From positions 653,697-717,696 of the forward strand of contig NW_021167083.1 of the NCBI RefSeq assembly GCF_003711515.1: a DNA stretch of 64,000 nt, in the 5' to 3' direction. Every line of letters starts with the position of its first letter. The first letter of the stretch is position 1. The position numbers were made by a program, and so were the translations under genes. Under the pieces are notes generated by a model. That model was not told the origin of the DNA, made no database searches, and saw only the letters and a list, made by a program, of their open reading frames with translations. Shown piece by piece: positions 35,551-47,530 of this stretch. Source of the DNA: Sodiomyces alkalinus F11 (lineage: Eukaryota; Ascomycota; Sordariomycetes; Glomerellales; Plectosphaerellaceae).

Positions 35551-36740
35551 ATGTGGCTGAAGTCCCTCGTGTCAGCCCTGGGACTGGCCGCCTTGGTCCA
35601 GGGTCAGATCACCTCGGAAGATGATGGAGAGATCAGGAGTATTGCGGTTCGTTTTTTCTCCAAACATGCGAGCCTGCGCAATTGGATTTGTGCACTAACT
35701 TTATTGTTCTGTAGCTGCGGACGCATTCCTTGCAACAGGTGTGAACTCCCTATCGAGACATGCAATGAGTTTTCATCATCCTAACTAAACATCCCAACAG
35801 CCGTATCTCGATTCGGACATGCAGAGCCGATGGTACGACTTTGGTGGAGACACAATTGTTCGAACAGACTCGTACGTCCACCATTACCATTGGCAAAGAT
35901 AACTCCGGCGGGAATCGAGGAAAAAGACTAACACCGGAACGTGCGAACAACAGGTACATGCGACTGACATCAGACCGCCAATCGCAAACCGGATGGCTCT
36001 TCTCGAGGGTCCCCCTGACAGCAACGAACTGGGAAATTGAGGTCGAGTTCAAGATCAGCGGCAAGGGTCAGCTCTACGGCGACGGGTTCGCCTTCTGGGT
36101 GACGAAGAACCGCGGCCAGGTCGGGCCCGTCTTCGGGGGCGTGGACAAGTTCGAGGGCCTCGGCATCTTCTTCGACACGTACAAGAACAACCGGCCCGGC
36201 GTGGTCTTCCCTTACGTCATGGCCATGGTCGGCGACGGCGAGACGGCCTACGACAAGAACAACGACGGCAAGGCGAACGAGCTGGCGGGCTGTTCGGCGC
36301 GCGGCCTCCGCAACCCCACCATCCCGACCAAGTTCAAACTGACCTACTTCCAGGACAAGCTCCTGAAACTCGAGCTGCAGTACAAGACGGAGGGGAGCTG
36401 GCAGCTCTGCTTCGAGACGCGGGAGCCCCCCTCCCTGCCGTCCATCTCTTACCTGGGCTTCACTGCGGAGACGGGCGAGCTCCACGATAACCATGACATT
36501 ATTTCCATCCAGGCCAGGAATCTCTACACGGCGCCTAGCAAGAACAAGGGCCCCTCGTCTTCGTCGTCTTCGTCGTCTACTTCGAACAACAAGGACCGGA
36601 AGATTTCCAAGCCTAAGAGGGAGGGCGGGAGCTGGAGCTGGTTCCTCATGAAGACCGTCCTCTTCTTCCTGGCCGTCGGCGGTGCTTATGTTGGTTATAC
36701 TGCGTGGCGCGCGAAGAACGAGAAGCGCCACCGCTTTTAA
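35551..36740 (+). CDS. L-type lectin cargo receptor (VIP36/ERGIC-53/Emp47 family)
   Basis: Four exons (35551-35646, 35715-35738, 35801-35871, 35954-36740) give 325 residues. The second exon has eight codons. A signal peptide (MWLKSLVSALGLAALVQG) is followed by the legume-lectin-like fold: WYDFGGDTIVRTDSYMRLTSD, GWLFSRVPLTATNWEIEVEF, GDGFAFWVTK and GLGIFFDTYKNN, where the Asp and Asn are the usual calcium and sugar ligands. A Ser-rich stalk precedes one transmembrane helix (FLMKTVLFFLAVGGAYVGYTAW) and a short basic cytosolic tail ending RHRF. Proteins of this family cycle between ER and Golgi and export high-mannose glycoproteins. The tail lacks a classical KKxx signal. Donor sites include GTTCGT and GTACGT. 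The gene is divergent from TIM13. Confidence 0.88.
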
Positions 36741-39260
36741 ATCGCCAAACAAAAGACCGAAGATTGGGGAGGCGTCATGCGGTGCTGCGTCTCGTTGCGA
36801 GATGTGAGGCGGGCGAAGGAGGGGATACGGCTCAGCAGAGGACGAGTAACCATGCACATGTCATGCCTCGAAAAAAGAAAGAAAAAAAAAAGAAACAGAA
36901 CATATTTCTTGCTTTGTAGTATCTGTCGAATTATCCGAAGTTCGCCGTCCTTGTCCATTGGGTTTCCTAAACCATTATCCCGCAGCCTCTCTTGACGGAA
37001 GTGGCAGGAGATGCGGTCCCATGTTAGATGCAGAGCGAGTTTGGGACGCTGAACCAGAGTGACTGGTAGAAAGATTCGTAGCCAAAGAATGTCAAGAGAG
37101 AAATCAAGCCCGCAAGGGTATGTGAGCTTGAGTTGCAATAGTTGCATGTATTCGTGATTCTCAATGTAGGCATTTGGCACAAACGGACTCTTTGCCCCCG
37201 ACAAGCCCGTGGTAGACCGCTCCCGGCAGTAAGGGGGATTCAAATGACTCGGTTTCCTTTTCCCCACAATATTCGCACCCGGCGAGAAAGGAAACTGGCA
37301 TTCGAACCATGCCTCGAGACTCCAGGTTGTCACTTATCTCCGTTTGGTGTTGTGACTCGGGATAGTCTGCAGTTCAGGAAGTTATTTGAAGGGAGCAGAG
37401 AGGGCGCCGAAGCCGGTAAAAAAGCTGTGGCCTGGTGCTAGGCGCGATCAACACAACTCAGGATACCTATGGGTAAATGTGTAACTCTGTTTTTTTTAAC
37501 ATGAAGAAGTCTTGGAAAAAAAAAATAGGAAGAAGACCTTTACATTGAAACTCGTACATTGAATAGGGGAGAAAATTGGACTGCCAGAAATGGGAAGAGG
37601 GGATAACTACCGATCTGACGATCGTGATGCTCAGACACCGTAACAGCAGAGTAAGGAGCACCAGACTTTAGGATACTTTCATAGCAAGGATCGACGCGGT
37701 TGCTTCTGGCGGGTGGATGACGGAAGCCACCGATTGCTGACGGACCTACCCCAGCGGGGGGATGACGTGCTCATTAAGTGGTACTTCAGCGTGCTGTCTT
37801 CCCGGCGTTCCGGCTCTGAACGCGGTGGAGAGGCTATTGTTCTTAGAGAGCTTGGAGAAGTGAGGGCCTGCGGATCCTTCCACAGCTCCAGCGTACGTAC
37901 GGAGTTTCTACCGACAGAGTGAGACGTAATAGCCTCCGCAAGTATTCGTATTCCGCCTTGGGGCATGTAATTTGGTATATACCTCTCCGTATATGTAAGT
38001 ATTATTCCGTATCCGTGGTTAGGTAACTACTACGTCGTATGGTATTGCATGGTTGACTGAGGGCTTTGGCCCCATAACCAGTCAAAAGATTTGCAACATC
38101 TCAGCTGAAGACCTTGGCTGAATCGTCACCTCGCTCTGTTATATTTTAGTCCTCTTCTACCTGGTTCAATTGTGTCCTTCCTACAGGTAAGATGGTATCC
38201 TGTTTAGATGGTGGTTGTTGAATAATTATCGCTTTCCTTGGCCGTCACCGATAATTCTCGCTTTTCCCACCCTTTCTCCACTACCGTCCTTCTTGACGTG
38301 GAGGTACCTCTCTCTGCCCACCTCAAGTCTTAATCCCAAGCAGCACTAATTGAAAGCTATTTCCCACTTTCCTGTTGCTATTCCCCTGCGCTTCTCCTCT
38401 TCGTATACCATACATACCAGCTTCCATTTTTAAACTCTTCTTTTTTTCTGACCACTCCGTTCAATATCTTCAGATTTCCGTCTACAGATTCTGGCCTTCC
38501 GTCCGGCCTCAGCTTGTATTAACTACATCCTATCTACCCCATGCTGTAACATCCGCGACTTGTCAACGGCATCGCATCTACCGACATCACGGACCATACG
38601 GCCATCAAGCCAACGAAACTGAACAGGGACCACCGGCTGCTATCAGAACCATATTCCCGTCGAATACAGGCCGGCCGCAGATCTATTTTTCTCACATTTT
38701 AAGTTTCAGCTCACTGTTCCTCAAGGTAAATACCACATCACACTCGAGCTCCGAATTGGATGAGCTGAGTACCAATTCAAGAAGTTCAGTGAACAATACG
38801 AATAGACCAGGACCACATACGCGTTGGATATACCGTCTACGTTGAATCTACGTTACCGAGCTCCGGCAGAAGTTATTCACGGTCGCCTCGGTAAATTCAA
38901 TTGCTTCAATTTCCGTATTTCGTACGACGGCCGTACAACTCTATTCCCCACCACCGTCCTCCCCTCAGCTCCTCTCTTTCAGCTCAATCCCAAACCCTCC
39001 AACGGTACCACCTCCGCCCTTCCCCACCCTCTTACCCGCTAGCCAACGCAAACTCCACGAGGACTCCGTACGAGCGTATGAGCCACGCCCTGTTCAACCG
39101 CACTGCCACAGAGCCCCTCGCCTCTCCTTGCGACCAGCAACGGGAACCAGCGACTCGCGATCGCTACTATTTCTTCCAGGCTTAGGGAACGCCGGTGCTT
39201 GTATTTCTCCCAGTGATTGTTGAGGGGCGTGCATCGCTTCGTTCCCCTCCTTCGCTATCT
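36741..39260. other. Intergenic and long leader of the PKA gene
   Basis: No gene is seen between 36741 and about 38100. From about 38150 the plus strand is pyrimidine-rich and promoter or leader-like. Three upstream ATG frames end before the PKA start: 38541-38549, 38760-38768 and 39078-39185. Whether they are in the mRNA depends on unseen leader introns; a possible donor GTAAAT lies at 38726. Confidence 0.5.
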
Positions 39261-39821
39261 ATGCCTTCGCTCTATCTTTCGGGCTTGCTGAAGAAGAAGC
39301 GGACAAAGGACAACAACTCAAACTCACAGGACGCCTCCCAAGCCGCCTCCAGCCAACCCAACAGACCCGTGACGCCCGCTACTACCACCGCTGCTCCTCC
39401 AGCTCCAGCTCCAGCTCCAGCGACTTCATCCTCTCCCCCTGCTGCCCAGACCACCGCCGGCAGCGAAGCCTCCTTCAGCGCCTATCAGTCCCCACCGTTG
39501 CAGCCACCCCCGGCCGACAAGCCCTTTGATGCCAATCCATGCTTCGGAATGAATCCTGTCACGTCCCACCCACAGAATTACCCGCATCAGGACCAGCACG
39601 TCAAAACAGCCCATGGGCTTACGCCATCCGAGCCTCAACAAGGTCTCCCAACAATCAACAACCTCATACACCAGCCCCAGCACGACAGCCCGACCTTGTT
39701 CTCCAATTCGCATCTGACACAACCGACTTCACACAATACCCCGCCATCTGCTAGTCCGGGAACCGACCCTGAACGGCTGTTGCAAGAGCAGCAGCAAGAC
39801 ATGATGAACCAGCCACACCAG

Positions 39822-39859
<38 letters not shown>

Positions 39860-41193
39860 TCACAATAACCACAACCAACAGACAGCGCAATCCCAGCGAC
39901 CGTACCATCTCTCCCATCAGTCGCAGCCTTCGGTTTCGCGGCAAACCAAAGGCAAATACAGCCTGCAGGACTTCGACTTGCTCAGGACGCTCGGCACCGG
40001 TAGTTTCGGCAGAGTGCACCTGGTTCAGTCGAAGCATAACCAGCGGTTCTATGCGATCAAAGTGCTTAAGAAGGCACAGGTGGTTAGCATGAAGCAGGTC
40101 GAGCACACCAACGACGAACGACGAATGCTGGGCGAAGTGAAACACCCCTTCCTCATCACGCTATGGGGAACGTTTCAGGATGCCAAGAATTTGTACATGG
40201 TGATGGATTTCGTCGAAGGTGGCGAGCTGTTCTCGCTGTTGAGGAAGTCCGGCGTACGTGAACTCTCCCCGTGGTCTTTTCTGTTCCCCGACTTTGTCCA
40301 TTCCAAAGAGGGCCGGGAGTGCAATCTAAAATTGGACCGGGCTAATTACGGGTGCTTCTAGCGATTCCCCAACCCGGTTGCCAAGTTTTACGCCGCCGAA
40401 GTAACGCTCGCCCTCGAGTACCTGCACTCTAAGGACATCATATACCGCGATCTCAAGCCCGAGAACCTGCTCCTGGATCGACACGGGCACCTTAAGATTA
40501 CAGATTTCGGCTTTGCAAAGAAGGTGCCAGATAAGACATGGACGCTTTGTGGGACTCCTGACTACCTAGCGCCTGAAGTCGTCTCTAACAAGGGCTACAA
40601 CAAATCAGTGGACTGGTACGTCAAAAGCATTTTGTTTCTCTCGCTTTTATTGCTACGTGGAACTGGATAAGTGGGTGAAACGGAGTTGCTGACTCACCTT
40701 GGGTGCAGGTGGTCTCTCGGAATTCTGGTGTACGAGATGCTTTGCGGTTACACGCCGTTCTGGGACAGCGGTTCGCAGATGAAGATCTACGAAAAGATCC
40801 TACGCGGCAAGGTGAAATACCCGCAATACATGGACCCGACGGCGAAGGACCTCTTGGAGAAGTTGATCACGCCCGACCTTACAAAGCGGCTGGGGAACCT
40901 TTACAACGGGCCGGCCGATGTCAAGAACCACCCTTGGTTTGCCGAGGTGACTTGGGAGAGGCTAGCGAGGAAGGACATCGACGCGCCGTATAGCCCGCCT
41001 GTGAAGGGAGGTACTGGCGACGCGAGCCAGTTCGACAGGTACCCCGAGGAGACGGAAAAGTACGGGGCCACGGGACATGACGAGTAAGCTTTTTTTTTTT
41101 TGTTCTTTTTTCCCCCCACTTCATTCCCCTTCCCATTGAGGATGACGACTAATTGGATTACGCAGATATGGCCACCTCTTTACCGAGTTTTAG
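39261..41193 (+). CDS. CPKA: cAMP-dependent protein kinase (PKA) catalytic subunit
   Basis: Four exons (39261-40253, 40362-40615, 40709-41083, 41166-41193) give 549 residues. The N-terminal 230 residues are Pro/Ala/Gln-rich with a poly-Gln run, as in filamentous-fungal PKA. The kinase domain has the glycine loop GTGSFGRV, the lysine in [23 protein letters not shown], the activation loop [14 protein letters not shown], and [13 protein letters not shown] across the second intron. The last exon is easily missed: a stop at 41085 follows GHDE, but a GTAAGC donor at 41084 and a CGCAG acceptor at 41165 add YGHLFTEF, the conserved AGC-kinase hydrophobic motif. PKA is held inactive by the regulatory subunit until cAMP binds; in fungi it controls growth, development and, in plant pathogens, infection structures. 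The start was chosen because [16 protein letters not shown] matches the family's N-terminus. Confidence 0.93.
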
Positions 41194-42591
41194 GCACACT
41201 GATACCGGCAGGCATTGTGTACTTGCTGGTGACGGCTAAGCTGCGACCACTATTTTTGGGGGGGCGGTTTGTCTCTCAATGGGCCATGCAAACCGCCTCC
41301 CATCCCAGCCTGCGGAGAAATTCTATTAGAGAAAGGTTTCAAAGTGACAGCAAAACATGCGAGTTTTATTGGGAGAGGAAGAAGGTCATTGTCGATATTG
41401 GACATGGGGAAGGTCGGCGAAAAGAGGCATTGCGGGGACTCTTGGTTTGTTCTGTTAGGTGCCGGCTTGAGAGGATGGGACAAGCGCGAGGGGTGTTCAT
41501 ATTGTCTAGGGGGGCTTGGTTGGGATGATGTTATCATGAAAACGGAGCAGGCGGATTTGGTACTGGGGTAGGGTTGGCAGTGCAATAGTGTTACGATTAT
41601 TGACGATCGACTATGCAACATCCACGACAATCGACGGTAGCAGCCATCCTAACCACGGCTGCTTGGTTCAGAGCATGGCAAACGGAGATTGAGCCATGTA
41701 TTTACGGACTGACGGTGTGCGATGTAGGTGTGCACGTCCTTGTCTTGTTCGCCTTGTTGACGGTCTCNNNNNNNNNNCCCCCTTTTTTTTTTTCCCCCTG
41801 GTTTCTTTTTTTTTTTTCCTCTCTTCCTTAACACCACTCGTCCTTCTCCGACGTCGATGCACCTCGACAGGGATTCATCCTTCAGGAGCAAAATCCGGGG
41901 AAGAAACGGCAAATTTATGCCTGAATTGACACTCTGGGCTCATGATATTACGGATTCTATTTCTGGAAAACCGCGGTTGTGGTCGAACGGACAGAGGACA
42001 CTGGGGCGATGATGGCTCTTCAGCTTATGTACAGTGCAGGTGACATCAGCTATCAACAGTCTCGCCCTGTCGACCCAACCACCCCAATTGCGAAGATATG
42101 TACGAAATCCTTCGTATATGTACGGAATACCTGTATGCACCATGCACGGGCAGAGTGCGGGGCAGCTGGTGGTCAATGGGGGAGGGCCAGAGCAGGGGTT
42201 CTGATGTTCTGATGCGTCTCAGATCCGCCTCATTGGCCCAGAGACGAGAAGAGCTTGAAGGAGAAGGAAAACGACAAGTCCCGTTTCCTCTATCTATCCT
42301 ATCGTCTTTTCTTTCCCTTCACGCTCAGCCCAGTACCGCATCCAATTGTGGTTTTGAATTGCGTCTTTCTTAGACCTTTGACCGACGTGCAGCTAGCCGG
42401 TTCGCATTGGGCCTTTTCTTTTACATCCTCATACGGTCAATCCTGTTCCGCCAAAAAAAAAAAAAAAAGAAGAAGAAATTGAGAATTTACAGGACGCCGC
42501 GGCAGTAAGAGTAAAGGTTCCTCGGCGAAGCCGGTGCATGTGGTAGGTAGCCGCACGGAGAGCCAAGCCGGGACAGGGGAGGTGCGCCGAG
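41194..42591. other. Intergenic with assembly gap
   Basis: The 3' region of the PKA gene, a gap, and the upstream region of the CorA-like gene. The gap is flanked by C and T homopolymers. No coding gene is supported. Confidence 0.55.
41768..41777. other. Assembly gap (10 N)
   Basis: Ten undetermined bases beside C-runs and T-runs, a context that is hard to sequence. Confidence 0.99.
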
Positions 42592-42763
42592 ATGGACGAC
42601 TACATGTTCAAGTACTTCGTGGGGGAATGTAGGGAGGTCAAGGAAGCGACGAGCTATCTTGAGATTCTCAATTATTCGGTGGGTCGCTAACTTCCACCAT
42701 TGAAGATACGGACAGAGCGCAGTGAGGCGGAGTTCATAACATGATGGGCAGTGGCTGACGTGA

Positions 42764-44580
42764 ATGAGCACTGGAAAGGATGCGTCCTACAACTCGGTAG
42801 AGGAGCATCCACTGACACCAGATGAGTTTGAGAACTTTCTCAACGAGAGGGTATGCCGCTGTTTATCTCCCAAAAGTTACGTCCCTTTAGAAGAACCAGA
42901 ATGCCAACCGCAATGACAGGGCGCCTTTGCTCCTCCCCAGACGAAACCGGGCACGACTCGTCTGAGTGCTACCCGGCTAGTGTGAGAACACCTCCCCTTC
43001 TTCATTCGACGACAACCTTATGGCGGACTATCCACTAAACTAAACTACGCGATAGACTCCAAAAGAATGCCAAGGACAAGGACACGTTTACGCCGTTTTT
43101 CATTTCGTTCCCTCGTACCACATACGAGACCATGGTGCGGACGATGAAGCTGCCCTTCCGCGCCATCGAGGGAACGAGCGTAGTCGGACCGTTCTTCTGG
43201 TGTGCCTTTGACCAGGACGACGAGGATCCCCATCTCCGTCTGTCACTGTCCTTTTTTTTTTTTTTTTCGTTTTTCGCCTACCATCCCAGCCGACAGTTAC
43301 TGACCTAATTTTTTTTTCTTTTTTCTCCTCCTAACAGAGATCATCTTTCGCAAGTCAGATGTCCGCAAGAAGGGCAAGACGCGCGGATGGGAAATCATGC
43401 TCTCGCACGGCATAAAGACGGGCCTGACGACGGGCTACATCAAGGGGACGCCGTCCTCGGACATAGTCGAGTCCATCTCGCACCTCAAGGCCTGCGCGGC
43501 GCAGGTCGGCCACCCGCTGCTCCTGCCGGTCATCATCCTCTCGTACGACCTGTCGCCGCGCAACGACCAGAAGCAGCGCGACGCGCGCGAGTGGCTGCGG
43601 CGGCTGGAGCACGCGGTGAGCATGCGCGACGAGATCGAGGAGAAGGACGGCTACGTCCGCGACGACGGCGTCATGGAGGTCGACGCCATCAGCCGCGACT
43701 TGGTCGAGTGCCACTCCCAGGTGCTGTGGAAGCGGCCGCAGGCGTACCGGGAGGTGGTGCGCTCGATCGAGGTGGCCATGGAGCGGTTCTGGGAGGGCCT
43801 GCCGGAGGAGCGGAAGACGGGGCCCGAGGGGGAGTTGTTGTCCAAGCTGCATCGGAGCATGCTGGGACGGCTGGAGTTTTACACGGCCAAGCTGAAGGGG
43901 ATTGAGAATTACCAGGCGACGACGTTGGAAAGGCTTACCATTCAGAGGAGTGCGGTGAGTTTTTTTTTTTTTTTTTTTTCTCTTCTCTTCTCTTCTCTCT
44001 TTTTTCTTCCCCCTTCCCTCGACGGGGGTGACGGTGATGGGTAGCTAACGAAAAACCCCGATTAGCTGTATAACCTGCTATCGCAGCGAGAGTCGAAGAT
44101 CCAGTTCCAGATGGCCGGTGAGCAGCGGCGGCTAGCGCACGCAAGCAAGCGAGACAGCACGGCCATGAAGATGATTTCGCTGCTCGGCGTGCTATTCCTA
44201 CCCGGGACGTTCCTGTCGTCGGTGTTCAGCATGACCTTTTTCGACTTTGAACCAGGTGGGTGGATAGAAGACAGAAGAAAGACTAAACAACAGAAAGAGG
44301 AAAAGAGACGACTGACAAATATGAGAAAACAACAGGCGCGGAACCGATGGTATCGACACAGCTATGGGTGTACTTCGCCATCACGGTGCCGCTGACGGTG
44401 ATCATCCTCTTTGGATGGTTGCAGTTTGATAGGAAAAAAGAGGAAAAGTTCAGGGAGCAGGACGCCGACTTGGAGAAGAACATTGAGCACATGGAGGCGG
44501 ACATCATGGCGATGATGCGGAAACGGACGATGAGCAAGGCCAATACGTGGACGTCGATTACCTCGCCGGTGAAGGCGTAA
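42764..44580 (+). CDS. CorA-like two-helix membrane protein, doubtful N-terminus
   Basis: A fully in-frame model has six exons (42764-42850, 42900-42959, 43066-43237, 43338-43954, 44066-44255, 44336-44580) and 456 residues. The well-supported part runs from FTPFFISFPRTTYE through GPFFWCAFDQDDEDPHLQ (spliced from an unusual GTCTGT donor), then IIFRKSDVRKKGKTRGWEIM and a long helical region. Two C-terminal membrane helices follow: MISLLGVLFLPGTFLSSVFS and WVYFAITVPLTVIILFGWL. This is the fungal CorA-like (CorA/ZntB superfamily) architecture, but the GMN selectivity motif of true magnesium channels is absent, so transport is unproven. The N-terminus is a problem: conserved-looking segments at 42592-42678 and 42752-42775 lie in other frames, and the second exon relies on a weak GTCTGA donor. 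The gene may be decaying at its 5' end, or the sequence may contain small indels. Confidence 0.65.
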
Positions 44581-45406
44581 AAGGGGCCCGAATAGCACAT
44601 ACACACACACACACACGAGCCAGCCCATTGCTCAACGATACGATTGTACGACTGAATGACGAAATGAACGAACGACTGTAAACGACCACCGCAGCATGGC
44701 CGAAAAGAAAAGAAAAGGGGAAACAGAAGGAGAAGGAGGACGAATTGAACTGGCCAAGTCGAAATAGACTCAAGGTACCTATTGGGCTGACAGACCACGT
44801 ACCTTATGTTAGGTACCTTGAGTACCTTGCCTTACCTTGTGTACGGTAGAGCAATACAGGACCTTACAGAATAGACGGGATAGGCATCATAATTCATCTT
44901 CACGATGGCATCAAAGGTCCCACAAGAGTTGACTTGCCGTCTCTTCCCCGCTCCTACCTTATCCTCCCACTACCTAAGGTAACGCAAGGTACCAACCTAG
45001 GTAAGGTAGGTAGGTACAGCAGGTAACACGGAGGACTCTACCCCATAAGGTACCAAAGCAGTACCTCACTCAACCACCAATGGCACCTACCTGCGTTGGT
45101 ACTGTACTAGTTAGTATAGCACCCCCTTCCTGCTTCCCCCCTATTTCACGGATGATTGGTGGTGATAGCTTCTTCGACATCCCCCTCCCCCTCCTCCCTC
45201 CTCTCATCTTTGGGTTCGCATTGCCACGTCTTCAGGGCCCTAGAGTCCTCCTTCTTACGCTTTCCGCCTCTACTTTGACCCGTAAAAAAGGAAAAGAACA
45301 TTAGATTCTTGTCTTGTCTTTTTTTCTGCTCAGCGGCCATCATTCGCAACTCCTTGAACTCCTTTAAACCCGTGCCAGATTCCCAGGCAAAAAAAAGCCA
45401 GTGAAC
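44581..45406. other. Intergenic, dense GGTACC/CCTTA motifs; PLC promoter
   Basis: This is the upstream region of the phospholipase C gene. Between 44772 and 45070 the motif families AAGGTACC, TACCTT and TAGGTA occur many times on both strands, the densest cluster in the window. A CA-dinucleotide run lies near 44601-44618. Confidence 0.6.
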
Positions 45407-47530
45407 ATGACCCAAAGCACAACGACAAGCCCCGCCGCCGTCCCTGGCCGTCAGGTCGGCGGGGGTGCCAGCGAATCCCAACGTGCCATCGCCTCTCTCA
45501 ACCCTTCCTCCGTCCTACCTCACCTGACCAAAATCTTCAAGGCCCATGCCAACAAGGAGACCGGGAAATGGCACAAGGCCGAGATCACTTCGTTCATCCA
45601 AACCAGTCAAGGCCACGCCGGCGACCTCGAAGCTGCTCTCCTGTCTGGTCACCTCGCCATTGCGTCCCGGGACGAAATCGACCTCGACGGTTTTCTTGAA
45701 TACATGACCTCATCTGCTTCCGCTTTGACTGCTCCCCCTAAAGAAGAAGACCTCTCCTGGCCTCTGCACAGCTACTTCATCAGCTCCAGCCACAACACTT
45801 ACTTGACGGGGAACCAGCTGTCCAGCGACTCCAGCACAGATGCCTACAAGAACGTCCTGCTCCGTGGCTGTCGCTGTATCGAAGTCGACGTCTGGGATGG
45901 AGATGGCACGGACGCGAGCGACTCGGAGAGCTCCGACAGCGACAGTGATGATGATGATAACGCCCGTAGCAATGACGAGAGAACTGAGAGCCCCGGACAG
46001 AAGAAGAGCAAGCTGAAAAGGCTCCGTAACAAGGTGTCCAGCTCGCTCCCTGGGCGCCGTCGGGGCAAAGCTGCCGAAACGTCGCCAACTGGTCAGAGTC
46101 ATGACGCCCCCGCTGCAGACGTAAGTACTACCACTACACCCTTGGCGACAGTCTTCAGCTCACCCCATGGCCTCCAGGAGACTGCCTCACCTCGAGCCGC
46201 CATCGTCGAGCCGCGTGTTCTGCACGGTTACACCCTCACCAAGGAAATCTCCTTCCGGGACGTCTGTACTACCGTCCGAGACTATGCCTTTGCCGTCACC
46301 GATACCCCTCTCGTCGTCAGCCTCGAGGTCCACTGCAGCCCGGCCCAGCAGGACGCCATGGTGAAGATCATGGAGGACACATGGGCAGGGCTGCTCGTCC
46401 CCGTGCCCGAAAACGAACCTACGGCATTGCCGCAGCCTGGTCAACTGAAGGGCAAAATCATTGTCAAGGTCAAGTACGCGCCGCCGACCGGATCCGCCGC
46501 TGACGATGACGACGACGACGGCGGCGGCGGCGGCGATAAAGAGGACAGGGCGCCACAAAATGCTAAACAGGCGAAGCCGCCCAAGATCACCCAAAACCTT
46601 AGTCGTCTCGGCTTCTACTGCCGCGGGGTCACGTTTAAGAGCTTCGCCCAGCCCGAGGCCACCATGCCGACTCACATTTTCTCCTTGTCCGAGCAAAAGG
46701 TCATCGACATGTACGAGAAAGTAGGCCGAACCCTGCTGGACCACAACCGGAACTACCTCATGAGGACGTACCCCTCTGGTTTACGAATCCGTTCCTCCAA
46801 TCTTGACCCTGCGCCGTTTTGGCGGAAGGGAATTCAAGTCGTCGCCCTGAACTGGCAGAAGTGGGATGAGGGCATGATGCTCAACGAGGGCATGTTCGCC
46901 GGCACGCACGGCTATGTCCTGAAGCCTGAAGGTAAGTTCCCAAGTTTCCAACTTCCGGAAGGCAGCCATCTCACTGCCATGAAAGTTACCTCGCCATGAA
47001 AGTCGGCCCGCTAACACGTTGGGGGGGGAAACACAGGTCTAAGAGGCGATAGGGGTCCCGGCGACTCAACCTCCGAACTTTTAATTCCACGCAAGACACT
47101 CCAGCTCGAGATCAACGTCCTCGCCGCCCAGAACATCCCCCTCCCGCCGGGCGACGACAACGCCAAGGGGTTCAAGCCCTACGTCAAGATCGAGCTCCAC
47201 GTCGAAGGGCCCGAGGAGCACATCAAGGGCGACGGACACGAGCGGGAGGGCGAGTACAAGGCCCGGACCAGGACGAAGCGCGGTTGCGATCCGGACTTTG
47301 GCGGCGAGGCGCTCCCGTTCCTTGCCATCCCCGGCGTCGTCGAGGAGCTCGCCTTTGTGAGGTTCACGGTCCGCGACGACGAGATTGGCAGGGATGACCT
47401 CGCTGCCTGGGCGTGCGTGAGGCTGGATCGGCTTCGCTCCGGGTATCGGTTTGTGCATCTTCTGGATTGCGAGGGACGCGTTACCGAGGGGGTTATCCTC
47501 GTCAGGGTTACCAAGGTGGTTACCGAGTAA
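45407..47530 (+). CDS. PLC1: Phosphoinositide-specific phospholipase C (delta-like)
   Basis: Two exons (45407-46931 and 47037-47530, phase 1) give 672 residues. The enzyme hydrolyses PIP2 to inositol trisphosphate and diacylglycerol. An EF-hand-like region (about residues 30-105) precedes the X half of the catalytic barrel: HSYFISSSHNTYLTGNQ with catalytic His129, then EVDVWDGDG and, after an insertion, HGYTLTKEISFRDV and VVSLEVHC. An acidic linker leads to the Y half (LSRLGFYCRGVTFKSF, MRTYPSGLRIRSSNLDP, VALNWQKWDEGM), and a C2 domain follows (LQLEINVLAAQNIPLPPG). There is no PH domain, as in many fungal delta-type enzymes. An acidic Ser/Asp plus basic insertion of about 100 residues splits the X box. 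The usual Asn of LENHC is Val here. The start is the first ATG in frame; an upstream GTG is not used. Confidence 0.92.
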
